A DNA stretch of 64,000 nucleotides from an endosymbiont of Galathealinum brachiosum (GTDB lineage Bacteria; Pseudomonadota; Gammaproteobacteria; SZUA-229): NCBI GenBank assembly GCA_003349885.1, contig QFXC01000007.1:11475-75474 (forward strand), given 5' to 3'. The notes under the pieces were generated by a model, which was given only the letters and a program-made list of their open reading frames with translations, had not been told where the DNA came from and ran no database searches. Positions 41,701 to 51,920 of the stretch are shown here, in pieces (position 1 is the stretch's first letter; every line of letters starts with the position of its first letter). The translations under genes and the position numbers were made by a program.

Positions 41701-42441
41701 TCAAAAACGTGCTTCCAGCATCAACTGCTTCATATTACTCACAGCTGACTGCAAACCACAAAATACGGCTTCTGCAATAATTGCATGACCTATATTTAAT
41801 TCCTGAATATGTGGTATTGAAGCGATTGCCTGTACATTATGATAGTGCAAACCATGACCTGCATTTACCTGTAAGCCCAGGTCATGAGCAACTTCTACAG
41901 CTTCAATTATTTTTTTGAGCTGTTTTAACTCTTCATCATTACTTGTTGCATCTGCAAAATGCCCGGTATGAATTTCAATTACCGGTGCCCCACATCGTTT
42001 TGCTGCTTCAATCTGGCTCAGGTCAGCATCAATAAATAAAGAAACCCGGACATCAGCTTCTGCTAATTGCTGACAGGCTTCCTTAATACGACTTTCCTGA
42101 CTGACCACATCCAGACCACCTTCCGTTGTCAGTTCTTCTCTACTTTCAGGTACAAGACAACAATCTCTTGGTTTAATTTTTTCAGCAAAACTCAGCATTT
42201 CTCCGGTAACAGCCATTTCAAGATTCATATGAGTTAAAAGTGAATCTTTCAACATCAGTACATCACTTTCCTGTATGTGTCTACGATCTTCACGAAGATG
42301 AAGCGTTATTGAGTCTGCTCCCGCCTGCTCTGCCTGTAATGCAGCATGCACCGGATTAGGGTAACGTGTACCCCTTGCCTGTCTTAAAGTAGCGACGTGG
42401 TCAATATTTACACCCAGTAAAATTGTGCTTGAATCTGGCAT
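41701..42441 (-). CDS. pdxJ: Pyridoxine 5'-phosphate synthase
   Basis: A 246-residue TIM-barrel enzyme condensing 1-deoxyxylulose 5-phosphate with 3-amino-2-oxopropyl phosphate to PNP. Conserved: [101 protein letters not shown] and [14 protein letters not shown]. Together with pdxH it supplies the DXP-dependent B6 route. It is convergent with the BarA-like kinase and divergent from the cyclase. Confidence 0.97.
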   Translation of the reverse strand: MPDSSTILLGVNIDHVATLRQARGTRYPNPVHAALQAEQAGADSITLHLREDRRHIQESDVLMLKDSLLTHMNLEMAVTGEMLSFAEKIKPRDCCLVPESREELTTEGGLDVVSQESRIKEACQQLAEADVRVSLFIDADLSQIEAAKRCGAPVIEIHTGHFADATSNDEELKQLKKIIEAVEVAHDLGLQVNAGHGLHYHNVQAIASIPHIQELNIGHAIIAEAVFCGLQSAVSNMKQLMLEARF

Positions 42442-42634
42442 TACAGTATCCTGTTTTAATTTGAATGGTTATTTTATTAGAAATACAGGATTGTTTAAAT
42501 AGGACTTACCTATTAATTACTCTTTTCAACCAACCTGTAATATGGAAGTACCCCTACTTCTCTGCTATTGTTCTTAAGGATATATCTATATTTAGATGTC
42601 TGAACAACAAAAATAATATATACAGGGGCAAAGA

Positions 42635-44854
42635 GTGTTTAAACAGAGGATTTTTAGATACAGTCTGGGTTTACTTATTACCTTTATTCTCTTTGCAAAT
42701 GCCAGTGGTATTATTCCCCTTCGATTTGTTGAAACAATGGAAAATCTTTCATACGATTTTCGACTACAGCTTTCACTCCCATCAGAAATTGATAAAAAAG
42801 TCATCATTATTGATATAGATGAAAAAAGCCTTGCAGAAATTGGGCAATGGCCATGGGAGCGAAATGTACTAGGTAATATCGTTAATAACCTGTTCGATTA
42901 TTACAATATAAATGTACTTGGCTTCGATATTCTATTTGCTGAAAAAGATGAAGACCCGAGTGATAAAATTCTTTCACAACTATCAAATAGCACTATTTCA
43001 AGCAGTGCAGATTTTCAGCGTATTATTAATAATAATCAGGACATTATGCACCGCGATGAAAGCCTTGCCAAAAGCCTTGAGAGCAATAATACCGTATTAG
43101 GGATAATTTTTAATAATCATGCTAAACACCTGACTAAAGGTTTATTACCTCCTTCTATCCCTCAGTTCACCCCTGAAATTATTAAGAGCTTTGATTTTTT
43201 AGACCCTTCAGGTTATACCGCTAATATTGACACATTACAAAAGCAGGCGACCTCAGGTGGTTTTTTTGATAACCCTTTAATTGATGAAGACGGTGTATTT
43301 AGACGTGTTCCATTATTACAGTCATATGATGGAAAGTTATACCCTTCTTTAGCACTGGAAATCACACGTCTTTCATTACAGAACAATATTTTAAAACTCG
43401 GTTATGGCTCAAGCGATGAATTTGAAGGCAGTAAGTCTCTGGAATGGGTATATGTCGGTGAAATAGCTATCCCTGTTGATGAGCATTCTGCCGTGATGGT
43501 GCCCTATGTCGGAAAACAAAAAACTTTTGATTATATTTCAGCCGCTGACATTTTAAATAAATCAATTGCTCGAAATTTACTAAAAGACAAAATTGCGATT
43601 TTTGGTACCAGTGCTGCCGGTTTACTTGACCTCAGAACAACACCTCTTGAATCTGCTTATCCTGGTGTGGAAGTTCACGCTAATATAATTCAGGGTATTT
43701 TAGATCAGACCATAAAACACAAACCAGAATATATGATTGGTTTTGAAATTCTTCTGCTTTTCTTACTGGGAATTATATTAACTATCGCATTACCCATGTT
43801 ATCACCCGCCTGGAGCACATTTAGTGCAGCGTTAACAATTGGCGTTATTCTGCTACTGGATAATTACGCCTGGAACCAGCTAATGGTTATTATGCCAATA
43901 GCCTCACCGCTCATTCTAGTTATTATGCTATACATGATGAATATGTCATATGGTTTCTTTGTAGAATCAAGGGGCAAACGCCAGCTTACTCATCTTTTCG
44001 GACAGTATGTACCGCCCGATCTTGTTGATGAAATGAGTCGCAATCTTAAAGAAATTAATCTGGATGGTGAAGTTAGGAAGATGACCGTACTTTTTACCGA
44101 TGTACGTGGTTTCACAAGTATTTCAGAAAAAATGCAACCTAAAGAGCTCACTACCTTTATTAACGCATTCCTGACACCGCTCACCGAAGTTATTCACACT
44201 AACAGGGGCACCATCGATAAGTATATGGGTGATGCCATTATGGCTTTCTGGGGGGCACCATTAAAAGATCCGCAACATGCAAGAAATGCGTTGAATGCTG
44301 GTATGGATATGCTGGTTGCAATAAATAAACTGAACAAACATTTTAAATCAAAGGGCCAGCCAGAAATAAAAATCGGTATCGGTATCAATACAGGTGATAT
44401 GAACGTTGGTAATAAAGGCTCAGAGTTCCGGGTTGACTATACCGTTCTAGGAGACTCCGTAAATCTGGGGTCACGCCTGGAAGGGCTGACAAAAAATTAT
44501 GGTGTCGACTTTATTGTTAATGAGTCAACACGTCACGAGGTTCCCGAGTTTGAATATCGTATGCTGGATATTGTAAAAGTAAAAGGCAAGGATAAACCAG
44601 TTACTATTTTTGAACCGGTAGGTTTAGTTGAAAATGTAGACAAACTGGTGCGTAAACAAATTAAAGAATTTCACCATGCTCTCAAACTATACAAACAACA
44701 GAACTGGGACGGTGCTGAACAGTCACTATTTCAGTTAAGTCAGCAGGAACCTGACAGAATGATTTATAAGATTTATCTGGATAGAATCGCTGTTTTCCGC
44801 GCAAATCCACCTGAAACTAACTGGGATGGTGTGTATACCCACACAAGTAAGTAA
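42635..44854 (+). CDS. CHASE2-domain class III adenylate cyclase
   Basis: A 739-residue membrane enzyme. N-terminal TM (7-29), a large extracytoplasmic CHASE2 sensor (about 35-360, with VIIIDIDEKSLAEIGQWPW and GVEVHANIIQGIL), three TMs (about 368-440), then a class III cyclase domain. Metal-binding Asp489 (LFTDVRGFTS) and Asp533 (DKYMGDAIMAFWG) are present; Lys529 and Thr603 (DYTVLGDSVN) specify ATP, and Asn610/Arg614 are the transition-state residues. So it should make cAMP. The C-terminal 70 residues form a helical tail. GTG start with an AGGGG ribosome-binding site. The HD-domain gene follows after 208 nt. Confidence 0.92.
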   Translation: MFKQRIFRYSLGLLITFILFANASGIIPLRFVETMENLSYDFRLQLSLPSEIDKKVIIIDIDEKSLAEIGQWPWERNVLGNIVNNLFDYYNINVLGFDILFAEKDEDPSDKILSQLSNSTISSSADFQRIINNNQDIMHRDESLAKSLESNNTVLGIIFNNHAKHLTKGLLPPSIPQFTPEIIKSFDFLDPSGYTANIDTLQKQATSGGFFDNPLIDEDGVFRRVPLLQSYDGKLYPSLALEITRLSLQNNILKLGYGSSDEFEGSKSLEWVYVGEIAIPVDEHSAVMVPYVGKQKTFDYISAADILNKSIARNLLKDKIAIFGTSAAGLLDLRTTPLESAYPGVEVHANIIQGILDQTIKHKPEYMIGFEILLLFLLGIILTIALPMLSPAWSTFSAALTIGVILLLDNYAWNQLMVIMPIASPLILVIMLYMMNMSYGFFVESRGKRQLTHLFGQYVPPDLVDEMSRNLKEINLDGEVRKMTVLFTDVRGFTSISEKMQPKELTTFINAFLTPLTEVIHTNRGTIDKYMGDAIMAFWGAPLKDPQHARNALNAGMDMLVAINKLNKHFKSKGQPEIKIGIGINTGDMNVGNKGSEFRVDYTVLGDSVNLGSRLEGLTKNYGVDFIVNESTRHEVPEFEYRMLDIVKVKGKDKPVTIFEPVGLVENVDKLVRKQIKEFHHALKLYKQQNWDGAEQSLFQLSQQEPDRMIYKIYLDRIAVFRANPPETNWDGVYTHTSK

Positions 44855-44859
44855 AGCTT

Positions 44860-44900
44860 ATCTAACTAAAGTAAGCTCGGATTAGCTCACTTTGGTAGAT
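44860..44900 (+). terminator. Possible terminator after the cyclase gene
   Basis: An imperfect 17-bp hairpin, ATCTAACTAAAGTAAGCT against AGCTCACTTTGGTAGAT with a 6-nt loop, lies just past the stop. There is no strong T run (TCTATATATT follows), so termination is plausible but weak. Confidence 0.4.
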
Positions 44901-44977
44901 TCTATATATTAAAAAATAAGCACTATTTCACATATTTCGTGATTTTCTCGTATATTTCCGTTTGTCGCTAAACTGAG

Positions 44978-45020
44978 TGTGATAAATCTCACAGATATTA
45001 TACCAGTCTATTTGTAGGAT
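44978..45020 (+). promoter_or_regulatory. Perfect CRP-type operator with class II promoter
   Basis: TGTGA-TAAATC-TCACA at 44978-44993 is a perfect CRP/Vfr half-site dyad. Its centre (44985.5) lies 41.5 nt upstream of a TSS predicted at 45027 from the -10-like TAGGAT (45015-45020), the classic class II activation geometry. The HD-domain ATG is at 45063. The -10 is not strong, so the operator is better supported than the exact TSS. Confidence 0.75.
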
Positions 45021-45062
45021 TAATCTTACAAAAAGCTAATTGACTAATAACACTCTCTATTT

Positions 45063-46016
45063 ATGAACTCACGTCACTCACAATACGATGTAACCAATAC
45101 AGTAAAAGTCACAGACAGTCAGGCTGTGTGTAATGCGGTGTGTGATATTTTTCATAGTTGTTATCTGGCTGCGGATGATAGCCGTATACGTCAGGCTTTT
45201 GAAGACTTTGATAGTTTATTCGAAGGACATTACAACGGTTTCAACGCCTGTGATACTTTCTACCACGACAAACAGCACACCCTTGATATGACCCTTGCCC
45301 TGGCCAGATTGATTGATGGCCATGAAAGACAAAGTGACCGGGTACATACCTTCGGAGCTAAACTAACCAGTCTGGCGATTATAACCGCTCTATTTCATGA
45401 CTCGGGTTATATACGTAAAACAGATGATCAGAAATTTTATAATGGCGCCCAGTACACGCCTATTCATGTAAGCCGAAGCGCTACTTTTCTAACTAATTAT
45501 CTACATATGATCGGTTTGCCTGAATTTGCTGATATTGCAGCGAATATGGTGCATTACACAGGTTACGAGGTATCGCCCGATCAAATTAAATTACCTGATG
45601 AAAAACTACACTTACTAGGTTATATGCTTGGAACTGCAGATCTCATTGCTCAAATGTCAGACCGCTGTTATCTGGAAAAATGTAAAGAGAGACTGTTTCC
45701 AGAGTTTGAACTTGGAGGCATGACATCAACACAGGATAAAGATGGTAAGTCGATTATTATATTTGAATCTGCAGATGACCTTTTAGCCAAAACACCCACT
45801 TTTTATAATTCTGAAGTTAAAAACCGACTGAATAATTTATTCCAGCAGGTGTATAAATATGCCGAAGCTCATTTTGGTGATGATAATTTATATATAAAAT
45901 ATCTGAATAAAAATATAAGCCATATAGAGTCTCTTATCGAAACCAACAAGCTGGATACACTACACCGGTTACCTCCAGAAAACCCGGGAACCAGTCGTTT
46001 TTTAAATTCTCATTAA
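45063..46016 (+). CDS. HD-domain phosphohydrolase with PDE-like motifs (candidate cyclic nucleotide phosphodiesterase)
   Basis: A 317-residue cytosolic protein. Metal-binding HD residues are in order: His68/His72 (FYHDKQHTLDM), His112-Asp113 (ALFHDSGY), His135, His164 and Asp193 (GTADLIAQMSD). YHDKQHTLDM resembles the YHNxxHAxDV signature of class I cyclic nucleotide phosphodiesterases. There is no HD-GYP signature. It sits directly downstream of an adenylate cyclase and behind a perfect CRP box, so hydrolysis of cAMP is a reasonable inference; another nucleotide is possible. A weak hairpin terminator follows at 46089-46123. Confidence 0.8.
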   Translation: MNSRHSQYDVTNTVKVTDSQAVCNAVCDIFHSCYLAADDSRIRQAFEDFDSLFEGHYNGFNACDTFYHDKQHTLDMTLALARLIDGHERQSDRVHTFGAKLTSLAIITALFHDSGYIRKTDDQKFYNGAQYTPIHVSRSATFLTNYLHMIGLPEFADIAANMVHYTGYEVSPDQIKLPDEKLHLLGYMLGTADLIAQMSDRCYLEKCKERLFPEFELGGMTSTQDKDGKSIIIFESADDLLAKTPTFYNSEVKNRLNNLFQQVYKYAEAHFGDDNLYIKYLNKNISHIESLIETNKLDTLHRLPPENPGTSRFLNSH

Positions 46017-46088
46017 AATACGCTTGAATACATTTCGCGACATATTGGGCAAACACGAATAATTAGCCCGACGACTTCATTCTAGACA

Positions 46089-46123
46089 CTAACCCAACAT
46101 AAAAAATTTAAATGCTGGGTTAG
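46089..46123 (+). terminator. Possible terminator after the HD-domain gene
   Basis: Inverted repeat CTAACCCA/TGGGTTAG with a 19-nt AT-rich interior, followed on the plus strand by CTCGTTTTA. It separates the convergent HD and PQQ-repeat genes. Confidence 0.45.
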
Positions 46124-46129
46124 CTCGTT

Positions 46130-47218
46130 TTACTTTACTGCAAACACTTCACCGTTAACAGAATTGAAAATAACCATTCCACCAGCAATAACAGGTGAAG
46201 AATATATTTTCGAATCTACATTATAACGCCAGCGACGCTTTCCTGTTTCAGCATGCATTGCATACAGATAACCATCGGCACTACCAATATAAACGGTATC
46301 AGATGCGATAACTGGTGATGAAAAAACAGCACTACCCGTTTGATACTCCCAGATACGACCACTTCTTTGTTCATCAAAAGCATAGATATAATTATCTGTA
46401 CTGCCAATATATACCGCTCCATCATATACTGCCGGTGAAGAGAATATTTTACCTGATGTTTTTTTCTTCCATTTTAACTGTCCGGTTTCAATATTTATAA
46501 CATGTAAACGTTTGTCATCTGCTCCCACAAACAGCAGACCATTATGAACAGCTGGTGATGAGTAAATTGCACTGTTCACTGCATACTTCCATTGCTCCTG
46601 TCCTGTCTTTTTATTAATCGCTTTCACATAACCATTCAGTGTACCCACAAAAACCAGACCATTGGAAATGGCTGGTGATGTATAAACTACTGCTTTTGCA
46701 TCAAACCGCCAGATTTCAGCACCTGTGTCAGCATCAACCGCATACACGCCTTTATCTTTACTACCGAAATATACGACACCGTCATCAATCACAGGTGCTG
46801 AATAAATTAAACCACCGGTACGAAATTTCCATTTCATTTGATGACTATCTATATCTACTGCGTACAGATAACCGTCCCAGCTAGCTACATATAAAGTATC
46901 ACCCTGTATTGCAACTGAAGCTTCTACATTATCTTTTGTTTCAAAACTCCATTTTAAATGGCCATCTTCCAGGTCTAATGCATAAACAGACCCGTCTTTA
47001 CAGCCAATGTATACCGTGCCATCAGAAACAATAGGTGATGAATAAACTTTATCCGGAGCCGAATATTTCCATACCAGTTTATCCAGTTTTCGAGGAGCAG
47101 ATGAACTTGTAACACCTGAATGTTGAGGATCTTCACGAAACATCGCCGTTCCCCCACCACATGCAGTGAGTAAACTGGTTAACAGTGCCACTAAAACAAG
47201 AGTAAAACCCTTAAACAT
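46130..47218 (-). CDS. PQQ-repeat beta-propeller lipoprotein (BamB-like)
   Basis: About 362 residues from ATG 47218. I prefer this start because GGAG lies 6 nt upstream of it, within the codons of a longer reading from ATG 47230. It gives a lipoprotein signal MFKGFTLVLVALLTSLLTAC with lipidated Cys20. The rest is about eight tandem repeats of about 40 residues of the PQQ type (VYIGCKDGSVYALDLEDGHLKW pattern), forming a beta-propeller. BamB of the outer-membrane assembly complex has this form, but der and hisS, its usual neighbours, are absent, so it may be a paralogue. It lies upstream of nothing obvious; alr follows on its far side. Confidence 0.85.
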   Translation of the reverse strand: MFKGFTLVLVALLTSLLTACGGGTAMFREDPQHSGVTSSSAPRKLDKLVWKYSAPDKVYSSPIVSDGTVYIGCKDGSVYALDLEDGHLKWSFETKDNVEASVAIQGDTLYVASWDGYLYAVDIDSHQMKWKFRTGGLIYSAPVIDDGVVYFGSKDKGVYAVDADTGAEIWRFDAKAVVYTSPAISNGLVFVGTLNGYVKAINKKTGQEQWKYAVNSAIYSSPAVHNGLLFVGADDKRLHVINIETGQLKWKKKTSGKIFSSPAVYDGAVYIGSTDNYIYAFDEQRSGRIWEYQTGSAVFSSPVIASDTVYIGSADGYLYAMHAETGKRRWRYNVDSKIYSSPVIAGGMVIFNSVNGEVFAVK

Positions 47219-47379
47219 TTTTTGCTCCATATTTAATTATGATTATTCTGAAAAGATCAGATGGAAGTACATTCAGTGCTATCTATAATTTTTTTATTAA
47301 AGATGCCGCCGCCAGCTTTTCCAAGTTTAGACAGACACTATCGGATATAACTATTTAGATCAAGCAAACCCAGAGCCTT

Positions 47380-48438
47380 TTAAAGCAGACGCCCTATATT
47401 ACACAACAGCTCATAAGATATGGTTCCCGCACTCAATGCAACTTCATCAACCGAAATCTGTTTACCCCAGCATTCAACTGAATCACCACATACTGCTTGT
47501 ATTTCTCGTAAATCGACAGCAATAGAATCCATTGAAACACGACCGATTAAATGACAACGCTGGCCATTTACTGCAACAGGTGCTGAAACTGCATGGCGTG
47601 GATACCCATCACCGTATCCAATATTCACAATACCTACCGGCATATCCTCTGGACAAGTCCAGCTATCACCATAACCAACTGTCTGACCTTTTTTTAAATG
47701 ATTAATAGCGATCAGCTCTGCCTGTAAGCTCATAACAGGTTTCAAATGAAGTTCAGCTGCGGTTTTATTTATTATCGGAGATGAGCCATAAAGCATAATC
47801 CCCGGACGCACCCAGTCCTGCCGCATAAATAATTCACTTATAATTGCAGCTGAATTAGAGACACTGGTCTGTGTTTTATATAACTCTGATAGTTTTAAAA
47901 ATCGATTAATCTGAGTCTGATTAGAAATATGCGCCGGTTCATCTGCATTAGCAAAATGCATCATTAAACCCGATTGATCAATCAGTTTAATTTTTTGTAA
48001 ACGTTGATAAGATGACTGCACATCATCGAGCTGAATACCCAGACGCCCCATTCCTGTATTTATTTTTAACCAGACATTAATAGACGATGCCTGTTGATTC
48101 GCTTCTAGTAAATCTATTTGCCAAAGCTGACTAATCGCGGGGCGTAAATCATATTGAATAATTTGCTGTAATTGCTCCTGAGAGGAAAACCCCTGAAAGA
48201 CAGTAATCGATTTATCAACACCATTTTCGCGTAATGCGATTGCCTCTGCTAGCTGAGCCACCGCAAAACCATCTGCTTGCGTTAAACTTTTTGCCACCTG
48301 TAACATGCCGTGACCATAAGCATTTGCTTTTACCACAGGCATAACCTGACTATCAGGTACAATTTTTTTCACTTGTTGAAAATTATGCTGCAGTGCAGTC
48401 AGGTCAATAGAAATGTTTGCAGCTCGATTACTTGTCAT
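47380..48438 (-). CDS. alr: Alanine racemase
   Basis: A 352-residue PLP enzyme making D-alanine for peptidoglycan. PLP lysine Lys37 in MPVVKANAYGHGM; catalytic tyrosine region VNIGYGDGYPRHA; C-terminal VSMDSIAVDLREI. Typical length. It lies 39 nt downstream of dnaB on the same strand; dnaB-alr is a common gammaproteobacterial pair and they are probably cotranscribed. Confidence 0.95.
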   Translation of the reverse strand: MTSNRAANISIDLTALQHNFQQVKKIVPDSQVMPVVKANAYGHGMLQVAKSLTQADGFAVAQLAEAIALRENGVDKSITVFQGFSSQEQLQQIIQYDLRPAISQLWQIDLLEANQQASSINVWLKINTGMGRLGIQLDDVQSSYQRLQKIKLIDQSGLMMHFANADEPAHISNQTQINRFLKLSELYKTQTSVSNSAAIISELFMRQDWVRPGIMLYGSSPIINKTAAELHLKPVMSLQAELIAINHLKKGQTVGYGDSWTCPEDMPVGIVNIGYGDGYPRHAVSAPVAVNGQRCHLIGRVSMDSIAVDLREIQAVCGDSVECWGKQISVDEVALSAGTISYELLCNIGRLL

Positions 48439-48477
48439 AGGATTTTTTTCTATAAGAAGAACTCAATTTGAAATTTT

Positions 48478-49890
48478 TTATTCAAAACCTGCAGATGAAT
48501 ACATTTCAGGACTGTAATTTTCAAATTTGGTGAACTGACCGAGGAAGGTTAATCGTGTCGTGCCTATCGGGCCATTACGTTGCTTACCCACAATAATTTC
48601 AGCAATACCTTTTTCCGGTGTTTCTTCATTATAAACTTCATCACGATAAATAAATACGATGACATCCGCATCCTGCTCAATCGCACCTGATTCACGCAAG
48701 TCTGACATAACCGGGCGTTTGTTTGGTCTTTGCTCCAGACTACGGTTAAGCTGTGATAAAGCAATTACCGGCACTTCAAGCTCTTTAGCAAGCGCTTTCA
48801 AACCACGAGATATCTCAGAAATTTCATTAGTACGGTTTTCAGATGAACCCGCCACCTGCATTAACTGAAGATAATCGATCACGATTAAACCCAGACCATG
48901 CTCTCTTTTCAGACGACGTGCGCGGGCACGTAGGTCTGTCGGTGACAATGCGGGAGTATCATCTATAAAAATCTTCGCTTCAGACAATAAAGAAACTGCA
49001 GATGTTATTCTTGGCCAGTCTTCATCATTTAACTGTCCGGTACGTAAACGATGCTGATCAATACGACCCATTGAGGAGATCATCCTCATAGCCAGCGATT
49101 CAGCGGGCATTTCCATACTAAATATCGCCACGGCTGTTCCCTGAGCAATAGCTGCATTCTCAGCAATATTCATTGAAAAGGTTGTTTTACCCATTGATGG
49201 ACGACCAGCAACAATAACCAGATCGCCTTTCTGCAAACCACTGGTTTGCTCATCAAAATCTTTAAAGCCAGTCGTCACACCTGTCAGTGTACCTTCCTGT
49301 TCAAACAGCATATCTATCTGTTCAACAGTTGTGGTTAATAACTGTTTGATGCCTTTAAAACCACTTCCTGCTCGTTCACCCTGCTCAGCAATGGTAAAAA
49401 CCATGCGTTCAGCCTCGTCCAGCAACTCTTTACTATCACGGCCTTCCGGTTTAAAAGCACTGCCAGCAATATCGGTACCCACTTCAATTAACTGTCTACA
49501 TACTGAGCGTTCATGCACAATGTCTGCATAAGCACGTATATTCGCTGCACTTGGAGTATCTTTTGCCAGCTGGCCTAAATAGGCCAGCCCACCAGCATCA
49601 TCAAGTTCCTGGGTTTTCGATAATTCATCAGAAAGAGTAACCACATCAAAGGGTTTATCAGCGGCTTCTAATTTGGCAATACTGCGAAATATAAGCCGAT
49701 GATCATGTCGATAAAAATCTTCTTCTGTGATTCGGTCTGCTATTTGTTCCCATGCCCGCTTATCAAGCATAAGACCACCCAGCACGGCCTGTTCGCCTTC
49801 TATAGAATGCGGGGGAACTTTTAGATTCTGAATGGGTGCATCAGCGATCTGATAATCATTGCTGCTAGGGTATGTTACTGATTCGGACAT
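48478..49890 (-). CDS. dnaB: Replicative DNA helicase DnaB
   Basis: A 470-residue hexameric helicase of normal DnaB length. N-terminal primase-interacting domain (PPHSIEGEQAVLGGLMLD), linker, RecA-like ATPase with Walker A VAGRPSMGKTTFSMN, Walker B GLIVIDYLQLM and ALSQLNRSLEQRPNKRPVMSDLRESGAIEQDADV. No intein insertion is present. rplI, usually upstream, is not adjacent; instead there is a 418-nt intergenic region with a palindromic element. alr follows downstream. Confidence 0.97.
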   Translation of the reverse strand: MSESVTYPSSNDYQIADAPIQNLKVPPHSIEGEQAVLGGLMLDKRAWEQIADRITEEDFYRHDHRLIFRSIAKLEAADKPFDVVTLSDELSKTQELDDAGGLAYLGQLAKDTPSAANIRAYADIVHERSVCRQLIEVGTDIAGSAFKPEGRDSKELLDEAERMVFTIAEQGERAGSGFKGIKQLLTTTVEQIDMLFEQEGTLTGVTTGFKDFDEQTSGLQKGDLVIVAGRPSMGKTTFSMNIAENAAIAQGTAVAIFSMEMPAESLAMRMISSMGRIDQHRLRTGQLNDEDWPRITSAVSLLSEAKIFIDDTPALSPTDLRARARRLKREHGLGLIVIDYLQLMQVAGSSENRTNEISEISRGLKALAKELEVPVIALSQLNRSLEQRPNKRPVMSDLRESGAIEQDADVIVFIYRDEVYNEETPEKGIAEIIVGKQRNGPIGTTRLTFLGQFTKFENYSPEMYSSAGFE

Positions 49891-50054
49891 AATATTCTTA
49901 CAAACTGGATGGTAGATTAGTTTGCCTTTTCAGGGGCAGGACTGCAATAAACTTTTGACTGAAACTGTATTTATTTTGAGATAAAAAACAGTGCTGTTTG
50001 CAGCCAGATGAAATTTAATCTGTAAATGTACTGATTAATGAAACACCCTGCCAC
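49891..50054. other. dnaB upstream spacer, no gene seen
   Basis: AT-rich DNA between dnaB and the palindromic element at 50055-50219, presumably containing the dnaB promoter on the minus strand. I see no coding ORF or clear promoter hexamers. Confidence 0.4.
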
Positions 50055-50219
50055 GGCACATCTTCATCGGGGGCAGAATGCCGTTTTTTGGCACTCTGTC
50101 CTCTTATTGAGGCCACCAAGTTACTTACGAAGTCTGATCACGACACTTTCGACTCTTGATGGTATGGACTTAGGGGACAGGGCTTAAAAAACAAGACCTT
50201 TCCCCGATGGAGATGTGTT
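50055..50219. mobile_element. MITE-like 165-bp palindromic element, copy B
   Basis: Inverted arms 50055-50120 and 50155-50219 share ACATCT-CATCGGGG, a T6 block in the middle (GTTTTTT), CTGTCC and CCA-CAAG with each other and with copy A at 41470-41634. Same overall length (about 165 bp) and no ORF. It lies between the divergent dnaB and dapE genes. Confidence 0.75.
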
Positions 50220-50299
50220 TAAAAGGTAACAGACAAAACAGACACAAACTGTTTTTGTTTTTTTATTCGTTTATAATCCAGAACTCATTAAAAAATTGA

Positions 50300-51451
<1,152 letters not shown>

Positions 51452-51520
51452 GATATATATATTCTAATAATATCTACAAAAATAAAGAAATAACAGGATA
51501 GTAATAAAAGGGCCAATAAA

Positions 51521-51904
51521 ATGAACCGCGAAAAAGTTGTCTTTAGTTTTTTTATGATTCTCGCACTCACACTCAACTTCGGTTTTTTTGCCGGAGAAGT
51601 TGATAACCCTAGCCATCATAATGTTTACGAATTGTTTGCTGTCATCGTCGTTAACCTGATTGCCACCGTGCTTAAGTTTGGGGATCGCTCACAAATGGGA
51701 GCCATGTTACTGGCAACCAGCCTTGTTGCACTTGTTCAACTCTTTTCCGCTGCTACTGTCTGGGCATATGTCGTCAATATTCAGGGTAACGAGATGACCG
51801 CGGGTACCATGTCCACAATCATTTCATTAAGTGGTGGCGCAATGATCGCTAACTTTATTTCTGTCATACTGCTAATCATTGAAACATCAATGATGCGTCA
51901 CTAA
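51521..51904 (+). CDS. DUF6394-like small membrane protein
   Basis: A 127-residue integral membrane protein with four hydrophobic helices (VFSFFMILALTLNFGFFAG, VYELFAVIVVNLIATVL, MLLATSLVALVQLFSAATVW, MIANFISVILLIIET). The pattern and the GDRSQMGA loop resemble a family (DUF6394) found beside RCK potassium channels; that family name is from memory. It starts 16 nt before the channel gene, so the two are probably cotranscribed and may function together. Confidence 0.7.
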   Translation: MNREKVVFSFFMILALTLNFGFFAGEVDNPSHHNVYELFAVIVVNLIATVLKFGDRSQMGAMLLATSLVALVQLFSAATVWAYVVNIQGNEMTAGTMSTIISLSGGAMIANFISVILLIIETSMMRH

Positions 51905-51920
51905 GCAAACGGGCAAAGCC

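Noticed and set aside
46130-47230. Assignment as BamB
   Set aside because: Fold and lipoprotein signal fit, but genomic context (der, hisS) is missing, so I kept BamB-like without a gene symbol.
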